Made by a program: the position numbers and the translations under genes. From Leucobacter rhizosphaerae (GTDB lineage Bacteria > Actinomycetota > Actinomycetes > Actinomycetales > Microbacteriaceae), in contig NZ_CP095043.1 in NCBI RefSeq assembly GCF_022919175.1, positions 2,232,001-2,296,000 of the forward strand: a DNA stretch of 64,000 nt, given 5' to 3'. Positions 7,473-17,102 of the stretch are shown here, one piece after another. Numbering within the stretch: the first letter of the stretch is position 1; each line of letters begins with the position of its first letter. Under the pieces are notes generated by a model. That model was given only the letters and a program-made list of their open reading frames with translations. It did not search any database and was not told the DNA's origin.

Positions 7473-8702
7473 CTAGGCGCTCGCAGGCTGAGCGACCGCG
7501 GCCGCCACCCGGTCGGGGGAGCCGAGCAGATCGATCTGCCGAATGGGGAAGTTGAAGTTCTCGGTGAAGCGGTTCGCGAGCGCCTGATCGTGCACCATCT
7601 CGCTGAAGAGGCGCGGGATCTGCGGTGCCGGCGGGTTCTGGATCATCGTGTTCACCCAGTCCGAGGAGGCTTCGAGCCGCTCCGCTCGGCGGCGTGCGAC
7701 CTTGCGCATGAAGCGCTCATCGAAGACGTGATCCTCGCGGATCGTGTCGGCGATGACCTGTGCGGAATAGGTTGCGGAATTCGCCCCTTGCGCCTGCACC
7801 GGATCGACGGTCATGTGCACGTCGCCGAGCGCGAGCAGGTACTTGCCGTTGGGGAGGAGGACGTAGTCCTCGCGGAGCACCGGGGTCACGGCGCCCTGCA
7901 GGATGTCCCGCGGGCCGTCCTGGAGCTCGAACGCGGCCGGATCGACCCGCTCGAAGATCGACGGGTGGAACTCGCGGAGCATCTGCAGGGTCAGCTCGCG
8001 GTAGGCCTCGGGATCGTCTTCATAGCGGCGATCCGTCAGCGCCTCCTGGGGGCCGCCGGGGACGCTCTCGAAGAGCAGGGCGTGGACCGGGCCGGAGAAC
8101 GACCACATCGGGAGTGCGAGGAGCTCGCCCGCGGGGGGCGCCACGCTGATCTCGACGCCGCGGGGATCGCGAGGCGCGACGCCCTTCCAGAATCCGACCG
8201 CCAACTTCCGCTGCGGGCTCGTGTAGGGCGACTTGTCCTCGCGGCGCGGGAACAGCGCGCCGATCTCGCCCTTGCCGGTCGAGACGACGACGAGGTCGTG
8301 GACGTCGGTGAGCCGCTCGATCTCGGCGACCGAGAGATCGCGGTACTCCAGGGTGCCGCCGCGCTGCACGAACTCCGACATCAGGTGCGGCAGGTAGATC
8401 CGGTAGTCGAGGATCCGCGCGGGCTCGGCGAACGTGCCTTCGAAGCGGCGATCCTCGCCCCACCCGTTGTAGTGGTAGTGGTACGAATACTCCGCGTCGG
8501 TACCCGGCCAGTCGGCGATCCCGAGCGTGCGCTCGATGTCGATGGTCGCGCTCATGTGGGCGACGCTGTTCATGATCTTGCCGTCGCGGACCTGCTCCGC
8601 GGTGCGGTTCGTGATGATGGTGACGTCGAGATCCTGCTGCAGCAGGTGCAGCCCGAGGTGCAGCCCCGCGACCCCCGCTCCGATGATGCCAATGCTGGTC
8701 AT
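7473..8702 (-). CDS. styA: StyA-like FAD-dependent styrene/indole monooxygenase
   Basis: 409 residues, matching StyA length. The FAD Rossmann motif is at the N-terminus (MTSIGIIGAGVAGLHLGLHL). Family-specific segments follow the StyA order: the LLVV-type STGKGEIG segment, DILQGAVTPVLR, LALGDVHMTVDPVQAQGAN and FTENFNFPIRQ near the end. StyA uses reduced FAD to epoxidise styrenes or indole. The ATG at 8702 is preferred over upstream starts because it begins the Rossmann motif and has GAAAGAG upstream. The genes for flavin reductase and EthD-like protein follow directly. Styrene versus indole or another vinyl-aromatic substrate is not decidable from sequence. Confidence 0.88.
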   Translation of the reverse strand: MTSIGIIGAGVAGLHLGLHLLQQDLDVTIITNRTAEQVRDGKIMNSVAHMSATIDIERTLGIADWPGTDAEYSYHYHYNGWGEDRRFEGTFAEPARILDYRIYLPHLMSEFVQRGGTLEYRDLSVAEIERLTDVHDLVVVSTGKGEIGALFPRREDKSPYTSPQRKLAVGFWKGVAPRDPRGVEISVAPPAGELLALPMWSFSGPVHALLFESVPGGPQEALTDRRYEDDPEAYRELTLQMLREFHPSIFERVDPAAFELQDGPRDILQGAVTPVLREDYVLLPNGKYLLALGDVHMTVDPVQAQGANSATYSAQVIADTIREDHVFDERFMRKVARRRAERLEASSDWVNTMIQNPPAPQIPRLFSEMVHDQALANRFTENFNFPIRQIDLLGSPDRVAAAVAQPASA

Positions 8703-8893
8703 GTCCGTGCTCTTTCCGATCAGGACGCGAGTCGTCCGCGTCATTGCGTGCGTTGTGCTCGATATTCGAACTCTCAAGAGTGAGGAGTTCGATATGTGAG
8801 CTCAATGTTACGCGCGTGTCTCGAAACCGATCCACCACTTCGCAAAGTGGATACGCCGAGCACCGCTCCCTCGCAGCGTCGAGGGGAGCGCGG
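8703..8893 (-). promoter_or_regulatory. Control region upstream of the StyA-like gene with two palindromes
   Basis: This 191-base stretch lies between the IclR gene and the StyA-like gene, both on the minus strand. It has lower GC than its surroundings. CGAACTC (8767-8773) and GAGTTCG (8785-8791) form a perfect 7-bp inverted repeat flanked by ATAT on both sides. CCACTT (8835-8840) and AAGTGG (8845-8850) form a second one around CGCA. They are candidate binding sites for the IclR or AraC regulators of this cluster; which protein binds which site is not known. Confidence 0.5.
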
Positions 8894-9601
8894 CTACTCC
8901 GACCAGACGTCTCCGGGGCGCTCCACGCGCAGCGCGGCGTGCTGGAGCGCCGGGGTCACCTCGCCGAGCGTGTGGGCGCCGGTCGGGAAGATGACGGCGA
9001 GGCTCGCTGCCTGACCATCGCCCAGACGGATCGGCCGCGCGACGGCCTCGAAGCCCGGGAACGGGGTGCCCTTCGTGTGCACGTGGCCGATGCTGCGGGC
9101 GAGGGCGATCTCGTCCGCCTCGTACTCCGTGGCCGGGCCGCAGGCCAGGATCGCCATGCCGGGCGCACCGTCCGAGAGCAGGAAGCGCGTGCTCCGGCGG
9201 ATCGCGACGGCGGCGGATCGGTGCGCGGGTCGGATCGACGCCAACACGACCGCGTGGTCCTTCTGCGGCACGCTGAAGATCGCGGTCGCCGAGGTCGCTG
9301 CCGCCAGTTCCTCGAGCACCTCCTCGATGCGCACCTCGGAATTGCTGATGCTGGCCTCCGCCAGCGCCGCGACTCCGGTGCCGAGGGTGTATCGGCCGTC
9401 GGACGCCCGCGTCACGAACGTGTAGTCCTCGAGCGTGCGGAGGATCCGGTAGACCACCGAGCGGTGCAGGCCGAGGGCGTCGGCGAGTTCCTGGCTCGTG
9501 CGACGCTGCCCGTCCGCGAGCGTCTGCAGCGCGTCGAGCCCGCGCTCGAGCGTCTGGGAGCGAACCGCGCGGTTCTTGGCTTCGGTCATGGTGATTGCCA
9601 T
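8894..9601 (-). CDS. IclR-family transcriptional regulator
   Basis: About 235 residues. An N-terminal winged helix-turn-helix (TSQELADALGLHRSVVYRIL) precedes an IclR-type effector domain, including LLSDGAPGMAILACGP. IclR proteins usually sense small aromatic or organic acids. It lies immediately upstream of, and in line with, the StyA-like operon, so it is a likely repressor or activator of that cluster. Start is uncertain: ATG at 9601 or ATG at 9589; neither has a strong ribosome binding site. It diverges from the HerA-like gene. Confidence 0.87.
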   Translation of the reverse strand: MAITMTEAKNRAVRSQTLERGLDALQTLADGQRRTSQELADALGLHRSVVYRILRTLEDYTFVTRASDGRYTLGTGVAALAEASISNSEVRIEEVLEELAAATSATAIFSVPQKDHAVVLASIRPAHRSAAVAIRRSTRFLLSDGAPGMAILACGPATEYEADEIALARSIGHVHTKGTPFPGFEAVARPIRLGDGQAASLAVIFPTGAHTLGEVTPALQHAALRVERPGDVWSE

Positions 9602-9680
9602 GCTAGCGAAGCCCTGGCGGCCCCGCTCCCCACGCACACCAGCACTAGATCGTGACCCGCCTCGCCCCTAGCATGGAGCC

Positions 9681-10781
<1,101 letters not shown>

Positions 10782-10843
10782 CGGTCGCGGGCGCAACCCC
10801 CTGCAGCTCGGGTGCCGCTCCCGTAGCGTGAGGAGTGTTCGCC

Positions 10844-10888
10844 AGCACTGATGCGAACAGCACTGATGCGAGCAGCACCGACGCGAAC
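10844..10888 (+). repeat. Three 15-bp tandem repeats
   Basis: Three consecutive copies of AGCACTGATGCGAAC-type units (10844-10858, 10859-10873, 10874-10888) precede the start of the small acidic protein gene. The third copy has two transitions. They keep a reading frame open, so an N-terminally extended form of that protein cannot be excluded. Confidence 0.7.
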
Positions 10889-10919
10889 GCGTCTGCACAG
10901 ACCGACGAAGGGAGCGACC

Positions 10920-11189
10920 ATGACCGATCGCAACACCGAAGCGGATCCCGAGCGGGGCACCTCGCCGGATGCGGCTCCGGACGTCGAGAGCGACCCGGCG
11001 CGAGACGATCGCGTCGGCTCCGACTGGAGCGACGAGGGCGGCGCGGCACCGGATGGGCCGGCGACGTCGACCCGGTCCGATGGCAGTGAAGCCGATGACG
11101 AAGCCGATGACGGCGAGCAGGACGGTGCACGGCTCCTGCACCCCGACGAGGTCGTCGGCCCGCAGATCACCCTCGACCCGCCGGATTGA
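10920..11189 (+). CDS. Small acidic hypothetical protein
   Basis: 89 residues, strongly acidic (many Asp and Glu), with no hydrophobic segment and low complexity; likely disordered. It ends LHPDEVVGPQITLDPPD. The ATG at 10920 follows GAAGGGAG at a good distance. No family was recognised. It shares strand with the HerA-like ATPase but is separated by 138 bases. Confidence 0.6.
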   Translation: MTDRNTEADPERGTSPDAAPDVESDPARDDRVGSDWSDEGGAAPDGPATSTRSDGSEADDEADDGEQDGARLLHPDEVVGPQITLDPPD

Positions 11190-11220
11190 TTCGACTGAGT
11201 CGAGGAGAGGCGGCTCGCGC

Positions 11221-11835
11221 CTACCGGGTGCCGGTGGGCGCGAACAGCTCGAGCAGGAGCGGCCGGACCCGCGTGATGCGATCGGGCAGTGACGCCCAAG
11301 CGTCGCGCATGCCCGACATCACCTGCGCGCCGACGAACACCTCGTTCAGGATCTCCGCGAGTTCCTCGGCCGGACGCGGCGACGTGACGGAACCGTCGGC
11401 GATCCCGGCGACGATGATCTCCTGCGTGATCTCCTGCCAGCTGACGTAGTCGCCGTACCCCCGCGCCTGGAGCTCGTCGGGCAGCGAGTTCAGGAGCCGG
11501 ATCCCGGCCTGGACCATCGCGTCGCGTGCGATGAGCGCCGCCATCTCGTCGATGAGCGACAGGAGCTGGGCCAGTGCGTGCTCGTGCGGCGCCTCGGCGA
11601 CGGCTGACAGCACGGTCTTCATGCGGGTCTGCTGCTCGTCGAGCACGGCGCTCGCGATGTCGTCCTTGTTGCCGAAGTGGAAGTACAGGGAGCCGAGGCT
11701 GATCCCCGCCTCCTCCGAGATGTCCTTGAGTTTGGCCGTGTCGTACTCCATACGCGCGAACACGCGCGCCGATGCCTCGATGAGAGCGGTCTGGGTGGCG
11801 ATCCCTCGCTGCTGCTTGCCGCGTCGTTCTGTCAT
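11221..11835 (-). CDS. TetR regulator of the gamma-butyrolactone-receptor (ScbR/ArpA) type
   Basis: 204 residues. The N-terminal helix-turn-helix (ISEEAGISLGSLYFHFGNKD) is typical of ScbR/ArpA-like receptors, and a Trp in the ligand-binding part (YVSWQEIT) corresponds to the conserved pocket Trp of that family. Such proteins repress target promoters until a small lactone signal binds. No butyrolactone synthase is visible here. It diverges from the dehalogenase-peptidase operon and may control it. A paralogue lies at 49434-50054. Confidence 0.82.
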   Translation of the reverse strand: MTERRGKQQRGIATQTALIEASARVFARMEYDTAKLKDISEEAGISLGSLYFHFGNKDDIASAVLDEQQTRMKTVLSAVAEAPHEHALAQLLSLIDEMAALIARDAMVQAGIRLLNSLPDELQARGYGDYVSWQEITQEIIVAGIADGSVTSPRPAEELAEILNEVFVGAQVMSGMRDAWASLPDRITRVRPLLLELFAPTGTR

Positions 11836-12058
11836 GCTGCCGCCCCCGGCCGGTCATCCATCGTTCAACGGATCGCCAGAGGATCCGCTCGCATGCATTG
11901 TCGCACACGGGATTCAGCGCGAGCTTTGAGCGCCTGCCGAGGATCCTGGCGATCGGAGCGGTGCGAACGCAGGGCCGTCCCTCGGCCGAAGGCTCGTCCG
12001 CACTCGGCCGGTGCTCCGCAGGCGTCGCCGGGCCTCTTGCGCGAGAATGCAATTCCGA

Positions 12059-12077
12059 TAGTCTAAGGTATTGACTA
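12059..12077. promoter_or_regulatory. Candidate TetR operator
   Basis: TAGTC (12059-12063) and GACTA (12073-12077) form a perfect 5-bp inverted repeat with a 9-base centre. It lies in an AT-richer patch in the divergent region between the ScbR-like regulator and the hydrolase operon, 30 bases before the chosen start. Binding is inferred from position and symmetry. Confidence 0.4.
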
Positions 12078-12106
12078 CTGAATTTGCATCGAAGGGCGGT
12101 CGCACC

Positions 12107-13000
12107 GTGGTTCTCCAGCTCACTCCCGTCCGAAGCGAGCACGCCGGGGTGCGGATCTCGGGTTGCGTGGGCGGCAGCGGCGCACCCGTGCTGCTGCTGC
12201 ACGGCTATCCCCAGACGAGCCGCATGTGGCACCCGGTCGCGGAGCGGCTCGCGGAGCATCACACCGTGGTGCTCGCGGATCTGCGCGGGTACGGTGATTC
12301 CGACAAGCCGGCTCCGGCTCCGGATGGCTCCACCTACGCCAAACGCGCGATGGCGCGGGATCAGCACGCGCTCATGCACTCCCTCGGCTTCGACCGCTTC
12401 GCGGTCGTCGGTCACGACCGCGGCGCCCGGGTCGCGCATCGGCTCGCCCTGGATGCACCCGAAGCCGTCGACCGCCTCGCGGTGCTCGACATCGTCCCCA
12501 CCCTCCACATGTTCGATCACGTCGACCGTGCGATGGCCTCGACGTATTTCCACTGGTTCTTCCTCGCGCTCAGGAACGGGCTCCCGGAGTCCCTCATCTC
12601 TGCGGACCCCCGCACCTGGCTCCGCAGCCGTTTCACCGGGCGCAACGCCGGAGGCAGGCCCATCGACCCCGAGGCCTACGCCGAGTACGAGCGGTGCTTC
12701 CTGAGCCCGGGCGCCATCGAGGCCTCGACCGCCGACTACCAGTCGGCCGCCACGGTCGACCTCGAGCACGATCGCGCAGATCACCTCGCCGACCGCCGAC
12801 TCGCGATGCCGCTGCTCGCGCTCTGGGGCGCGCACGGCTACGTCGGCGCGAACTTCGACGTGGTGGACGTGTGGCGCACGTACGCCGAACATGCGCGAGG
12901 CACGGAGATCTCGGCCGACCACTACCTCGCCGAGGAGGCGCCGGAGCGGGTCGCCGAAGAACTGCTGGCGTTCCTGGCAGAGCGTGAGGACGCAGCGTGA
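12107..13000 (+). CDS. Haloacetate (fluoroacetate) dehalogenase-like alpha/beta hydrolase
   Basis: 297 residues. The nucleophile is Asp104 in VGHDRGAR, with Arg105 and Arg108 following. Acid Asp128 (AVLDI), His149-Trp150 (YFHW), Tyr211 (ADYQ) and His272 (DHYL) complete the set. Their spacing reproduces the catalytic and fluoride-pocket residues of the structurally known fluoroacetate dehalogenase (Asp110, Arg111, Arg114, Asp134, His155, Trp156, Tyr219, His280). The reaction would be hydrolysis of haloacetate to glycolate. Start: GTG at 12107 with GAAGGG 10 bases upstream; a TTG at 12071 is less likely. It overlaps the M20 peptidase gene by GTGA, so it is coupled to two peptidases, an unexpected pairing. 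Confidence 0.8.
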   Translation: MVLQLTPVRSEHAGVRISGCVGGSGAPVLLLHGYPQTSRMWHPVAERLAEHHTVVLADLRGYGDSDKPAPAPDGSTYAKRAMARDQHALMHSLGFDRFAVVGHDRGARVAHRLALDAPEAVDRLAVLDIVPTLHMFDHVDRAMASTYFHWFFLALRNGLPESLISADPRTWLRSRFTGRNAGGRPIDPEAYAEYERCFLSPGAIEASTADYQSAATVDLEHDRADHLADRRLAMPLLALWGAHGYVGANFDVVDVWRTYAEHARGTEISADHYLAEEAPERVAEELLAFLAEREDAA

Positions 13001-14193
13001 GCGCCGGCAGTGCCGTGACCTCCGGCGAATCCGACGCCGGCACCGACGCCGGGCTCGCCGCCGAGGCCCGCTTGCGCCAACTGGTCGAGATCGAGTCCCC
13101 GACCGGGCATCGAGCCGGGATCGGTGCGTGCTTCGACCTCGTCGATTCCTGGGTTGCGCCGCTCCTCGGGCGCCCCGGCACCCGAGACGTCGTCGACGGA
13201 GTCGAGCACCTGTCGTGGCGCGCCCCGGACGACGCGGGAGTGCTGCTGCTCGGGCACATGGACACCGTGTGGCCCGTCGGCACGCTCACCCGGATGCCCT
13301 ACACGCGCGACGGAGAGCGGGTGAGCGGGCCCGGCACCTTCGACATGAAGGCCGGGATCGTCGCGGCGATCGGGGCGCTCGAGCTGCTGCGGGGATCGGC
13401 GGTCCTGGACTCGGTCTCCGTGCTCCTCACTGGCGACGAGGAGACCGGTTCGCTCACGTCGAGGCCGCTCATCGAGGCGGCGGCTCTGCGCTCGAACGCC
13501 GTGCTGATCGGCGAACCGAGCCTGCGCGGTGCCGTAAAAGTCGCGCGTCGGGGAGCGAGCATCTACCGCCTCGATGTGACAGGTCGCGCGGCGCACGCGG
13601 GGCTCGACCCGGAGAAGGGGGTGAGCGCGATCGCGGAGCTCTCGCACCAGGTGCTCGCGCTCGCCGCACTCACCGAACCCGCCCTGGGCACCACCGTCAC
13701 GCCGACCGTGTCCCGCGCGGGCACCACCGTCAACACCGTGCCGGAGCACGCGGAGGTGCACGTCGACGTGCGGGCGTGGTCCATGGCGGAGCTCGAGCGC
13801 ATCGACGCGCGGATCCGTGGGCTGGTCCCGGTGGATCCCGGCGCGCGCCTCACGATCTCCGGCGGCATCAACCGCCCTCCGCTCCAGCGCGAGCTCGCCC
13901 AGGGCCTCTACGATCTCGCGAGGGAGGTCGCGGATGATCTGGGTCATGCGCCGCTCGAGGGGACGGAGGTCGGGGGCGGCTCCGACGGCAACTTCACGGC
14001 CGCGCTCGGGATCCCGACACTCGATGGGCTCGGACCCCTCGGAGACGGGGCGCACGCGCCGCACGAGTGGGTGCACCTCGGCTCCGTCGTCGAGCGATCC
14101 CAGGTGCTCGCGGGGCTGATCACTCGGCTGCAGGCCTCGCCATCGCGCGACCTTTCATCGATACTCAGTGAGGAAGAAGAGGACACGAAATGA
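12997..14193 (+). CDS. M20 family metallopeptidase (glutamate carboxypeptidase-like)
   Basis: 398 residues. The dinuclear zinc site is visible: GHMDTVWP (His and catalytic Asp), then GTFDMKAGI (bridging Asp), DEETGS (Glu base and ligand), and a final ligand His in DGAHAPHEWVHL. The layout matches M20A enzymes such as CPG2 that release C-terminal amino acids. It is cytoplasmic by lack of a signal. It overlaps both neighbours by 4 bp, so it is translated as part of a three-gene operon with the dehalogenase-like hydrolase and an S9 peptidase. Confidence 0.86.
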   Translation: MSAGSAVTSGESDAGTDAGLAAEARLRQLVEIESPTGHRAGIGACFDLVDSWVAPLLGRPGTRDVVDGVEHLSWRAPDDAGVLLLGHMDTVWPVGTLTRMPYTRDGERVSGPGTFDMKAGIVAAIGALELLRGSAVLDSVSVLLTGDEETGSLTSRPLIEAAALRSNAVLIGEPSLRGAVKVARRGASIYRLDVTGRAAHAGLDPEKGVSAIAELSHQVLALAALTEPALGTTVTPTVSRAGTTVNTVPEHAEVHVDVRAWSMAELERIDARIRGLVPVDPGARLTISGGINRPPLQRELAQGLYDLAREVADDLGHAPLEGTEVGGGSDGNFTAALGIPTLDGLGPLGDGAHAPHEWVHLGSVVERSQVLAGLITRLQASPSRDLSSILSEEEEDTK

Positions 14194-16076
14194 CCGACGA
14201 TCTCACGCCGCAGGGTGTCCGGAGTGCGGACGCCCCCGAGTGGACCGCGCACTTCCGGACCCCGCATCTCATGACGATCAAACCGGTGGCGGGGGACCCC
14301 GACACCGCCCTCGTCGTCGAGGTGCAGCACGAGGATGCGCGGGGGCGGATCTGGCGGTCGCGCGCGCAGCCCGGTCACGCCGAGTGGTCTGAGGAGCTCC
14401 CGTTCCCCGTGGGCTACAGCACGCTGCCGACGCGGGACGGCGACGGGGTCGTGGTGCTCGAGGACGACGGCGGCTCCGAGGTAGGCGGGCTCGTCGTCCG
14501 ATCGATCGACGGCACGGAGCGCATCGAACTCACCCCCGGGCGCGCCCCCTACGTCGTGCGCGGCATGGAATTCTCCGCCGACGGCAGTCAGTTCCTCATC
14601 ACCGCGGTCGATGACGACGGGTTCCACCTGCTCGCGGTGCCGGCCGCCCCGTGGGGGCCGGCGCGGGAGATCTGGCAGTCCGAGCACGAGGGGTGGTACG
14701 GGCGCGCATCCGCGGACGGCACCCTCGCCTCGATCGACTCCACGGACCACAATCCCGGCTGGCGCCGCACCGCCGTGACGGTGATCGACGTGGCGAGCGG
14801 CGAGATCGTGGCCGTGGCGAACGACCTCCCCGCTGGGCCGATCCGCGCCGTCAGGTTCTCCCCGGTGCCGGGGGATCAGCGCGTTCTGCTGAACACCGAG
14901 CGCAGCGGCTTCGCGCGGCCGGCGATCTGGTCGCCCCTCACCGGTGAGCGGATCGACTTCGACCTGCCGCAGTTCACGGGCGATGTGCTGCCCCTCGACT
15001 GGTCGCCGGCGCAGGATCGGGTGCTCCTCCTCCACGTCGAGGACGGCGTGCAGCGACTCCTGCTGCTCGACACCGCGAGCGGCTCGGTCGAGGTCGTTCG
15101 CGAGGGAGACGGAAGCTACGCGACCCCCGACGTCGCGGCGGAGCACGCCTACTACACACAGTCGTACCTGGGAGGCGACGGTCGGGTGCTGTCGGTGGAG
15201 CAGGCGTGGGATCGTCCGCCGGGACTGGTGGAGGTGGCCCTCGACGGTGCCGTGCGGACGGTGATCGCTCCCGCCGATGTTCCCGCGGGTCGCGGCTTCT
15301 CGTCCGAGATGGTGACGAGCGCCGACGGCACACGCGTGCAGCTCTGGTCGGCATTCCCGGAAGGGCAGCCGAGGGGCACGATCCTCATCGTCCACGGCGG
15401 GCCGAATCTCGTAACTTCGGACGCCTACTCGCCGGAGGCGCAGGCCTGGCTCGCCGAGGGCTACGCGGTCGCCGCGGTGAACTTCCGCGGATCCGTGCTG
15501 TTCGGCCGGGACTTCCGCGAGGGCTTCTGGGAGGAGCACGGCGATCGGGAGATCGCGGACATCCGCGCGGCCATCGAACGGCTGCGGGAGCTCGGTGCCG
15601 CCGATCCCGCATCGACCTTCATCACCGGTCCCTCGTACGGCGGGCATCTCACGCTGCTCTCCCTGGGCCGCCTGCCGGAGCTGTTCGCCGGCGGGTTCGC
15701 GATCGTGGCGATGGCGGACTGGGCTGCCGCGTTCGCCGAGATGAACGCGGCGCTGCGACCCGTGTGGGAGCGGGTGCTCAGCAACCGCGGACTGAGCTTC
15801 GAGGAGGCCTGCGCGAAGCTCTCCGCGATCACCTACACGAGCGAGGTCACCGGATCCGCTTGGCTCTGCCAGGGCGCTCGCGACACACGCACTCCTCCGA
15901 CGCAGGCGCAGAACTACGCCGATCGTCTGCGCGCCGACGGCGGGGACGTGCTCCTCGAGTGGTTCGACGCCGGGCACGAGCCCGACGGGCTGGCCGGCGA
16001 GGAGATCTGGCAGCACCGCATGGTGGAGCTCGCGGAGCGTACGCGGCGGGGAGAGCGCTGGTCGACTGCGGGGTGA
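14190..16076 (+). CDS. S9 family peptidase (prolyl oligopeptidase type)
   Basis: 628 residues with an N-terminal beta-propeller of about 370 residues followed by an alpha/beta hydrolase domain. The nucleophile Ser is in TGPSYGGH, the acid in GARDTRTPP and the His in AGHEPDG. Such enzymes cleave short peptides in the cytosol. It closes the three-gene operon, and a complete peptide-type ABC importer follows 1 kb downstream, which fits a role in processing imported peptides. Confidence 0.87.
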   Translation: MTDDLTPQGVRSADAPEWTAHFRTPHLMTIKPVAGDPDTALVVEVQHEDARGRIWRSRAQPGHAEWSEELPFPVGYSTLPTRDGDGVVVLEDDGGSEVGGLVVRSIDGTERIELTPGRAPYVVRGMEFSADGSQFLITAVDDDGFHLLAVPAAPWGPAREIWQSEHEGWYGRASADGTLASIDSTDHNPGWRRTAVTVIDVASGEIVAVANDLPAGPIRAVRFSPVPGDQRVLLNTERSGFARPAIWSPLTGERIDFDLPQFTGDVLPLDWSPAQDRVLLLHVEDGVQRLLLLDTASGSVEVVREGDGSYATPDVAAEHAYYTQSYLGGDGRVLSVEQAWDRPPGLVEVALDGAVRTVIAPADVPAGRGFSSEMVTSADGTRVQLWSAFPEGQPRGTILIVHGGPNLVTSDAYSPEAQAWLAEGYAVAAVNFRGSVLFGRDFREGFWEEHGDREIADIRAAIERLRELGAADPASTFITGPSYGGHLTLLSLGRLPELFAGGFAIVAMADWAAAFAEMNAALRPVWERVLSNRGLSFEEACAKLSAITYTSEVTGSAWLCQGARDTRTPPTQAQNYADRLRADGGDVLLEWFDAGHEPDGLAGEEIWQHRMVELAERTRRGERWSTAG

Positions 16077-16153
16077 GCGGAGGCCGGACGCCGGAGCCGG
16101 AACCCGTGTGGTGAGTCCGACTCGGCGGCGCCACGCTCGATCGGCGTGGGCGG

Positions 16154-16894
16154 CTACGCCTCGCGTTCCGCGGCGAGCGCGTCGGCGCGGTGCTGCAGCC
16201 CGTCGAGCAGGAGCTCGAGCCCGATGTCGAAGGTGTCGGGATCCCCGATGCGGAGCGGCGGTCGCCCGATGCTGCTGATGGCGGGGAAGTCCCCGGGCTC
16301 GAGCTGCTCGAACTGCAGCCGCCAGGCGAGCTCGTCCTCGCGCTGCACGTCCTCCGGGAGCGAGCGCGATGCCGCCTCGATGCTGGAGAGCGACCGCACG
16401 TAGTTGCCGAAGACCCGTTCGTAGCGGAGGGCGTCATCGGGGCCGAAGCCCGCGTCGAGCAGTGAGCGGAGAATGAACTCCATATTGACGAACTCGCGAT
16501 GGAGGCGTGTGGTGCGGGCGGCCATCTGCTGCGCGAGCTGCGGATAGCGCAGGTAGTGGTCGTGCACCACCCGCGCAGCCAGGCGGAGGTCCTCGCGCCA
16601 GGATCCGGTCGGGACGAGCGCCCCGAGGTAGGACCGATCCCGCAGCGAGTCGATCAGGGCGAGCACCAGCTCGTCCTTGTCCTTGAAGTGCCGGTACATC
16701 GAGGTCGGGTGCGCGCCGAGCTCGTCGCCGAGCGACTGGAAGGTCAGCCCGTCGAGCCCGTCGCGAACGGCGATGCTCTCGGCGGCAGCGATGATGTTCT
16801 CGCGGTTGAGGGAGTCCCGTTTGCGCCGGGTCTTCACGACCTTCGGGGCCTGCGGGGTGCTGTCCCCGGGGGTCGAGCTACTGGGATCGGTCAC
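16154..16894 (-). CDS. TetR/AcrR-family regulator
   Basis: 246 residues. A Ser/Pro-rich N-terminal arm precedes a clear helix-turn-helix (SLGDELGAHPTSMYRHFKDK). The C-terminal ligand domain is not assigned to a named subfamily. It diverges from the peptide ABC transporter operon across a region with nested palindromes, so it most likely represses that operon and itself. It is convergent with the S9 peptidase gene. Confidence 0.87.
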   Translation of the reverse strand: MTDPSSSTPGDSTPQAPKVVKTRRKRDSLNRENIIAAAESIAVRDGLDGLTFQSLGDELGAHPTSMYRHFKDKDELVLALIDSLRDRSYLGALVPTGSWREDLRLAARVVHDHYLRYPQLAQQMAARTTRLHREFVNMEFILRSLLDAGFGPDDALRYERVFGNYVRSLSSIEAASRSLPEDVQREDELAWRLQFEQLEPGDFPAISSIGRPPLRIGDPDTFDIGLELLLDGLQHRADALAAEREA

Positions 16895-16961
16895 GGAACT
16901 CCTTGCCTGAACTGGCGTCGTGCACCCCAGGATAGTCCGCTTGGAGATGAAGGGAAAGTTT

Positions 16962-17002
16962 CAAGTCGATTACATAGTCAATGAGATTGACGATAAGACT
17001 TG
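16962..17002. promoter_or_regulatory. Nested palindromic operator before the peptide ABC operon
   Basis: GTCAAT (16977-16982) and ATTGAC (16986-16991) form a perfect 6-bp inverted repeat around GAG. Outer arms CAAGTC (16962-16967) and GACTTG (16997-17002) enclose it. The patch is AT-rich and lies between the divergent TetR and substrate-binding protein genes. It is a strong candidate TetR operator; promoter boxes could not be fixed. Confidence 0.5.
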
Positions 17003-17102
17003 CTATCTCACGCATTCGCAACTACGGTGATGAGCACGGCATCGGATTCCGCGGAATTCGCGACCGAGAACGCAACGAGGCTTCACCAAGGAAGGAACTG
17101 CA

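Noticed and set aside
12071..12106. TTG start giving a longer dehalogenase
   Set aside because: TAAGG is only 2 bases from the TTG, while the GTG at 12107 has GAAGGG at 10 bases and fits the length of the family.
13944..16016. 690-codon minus-strand frame opposite the M20 and S9 peptidases
   Set aside because: Antisense shadow; both plus-strand peptidases have complete catalytic sets and overlapping starts.
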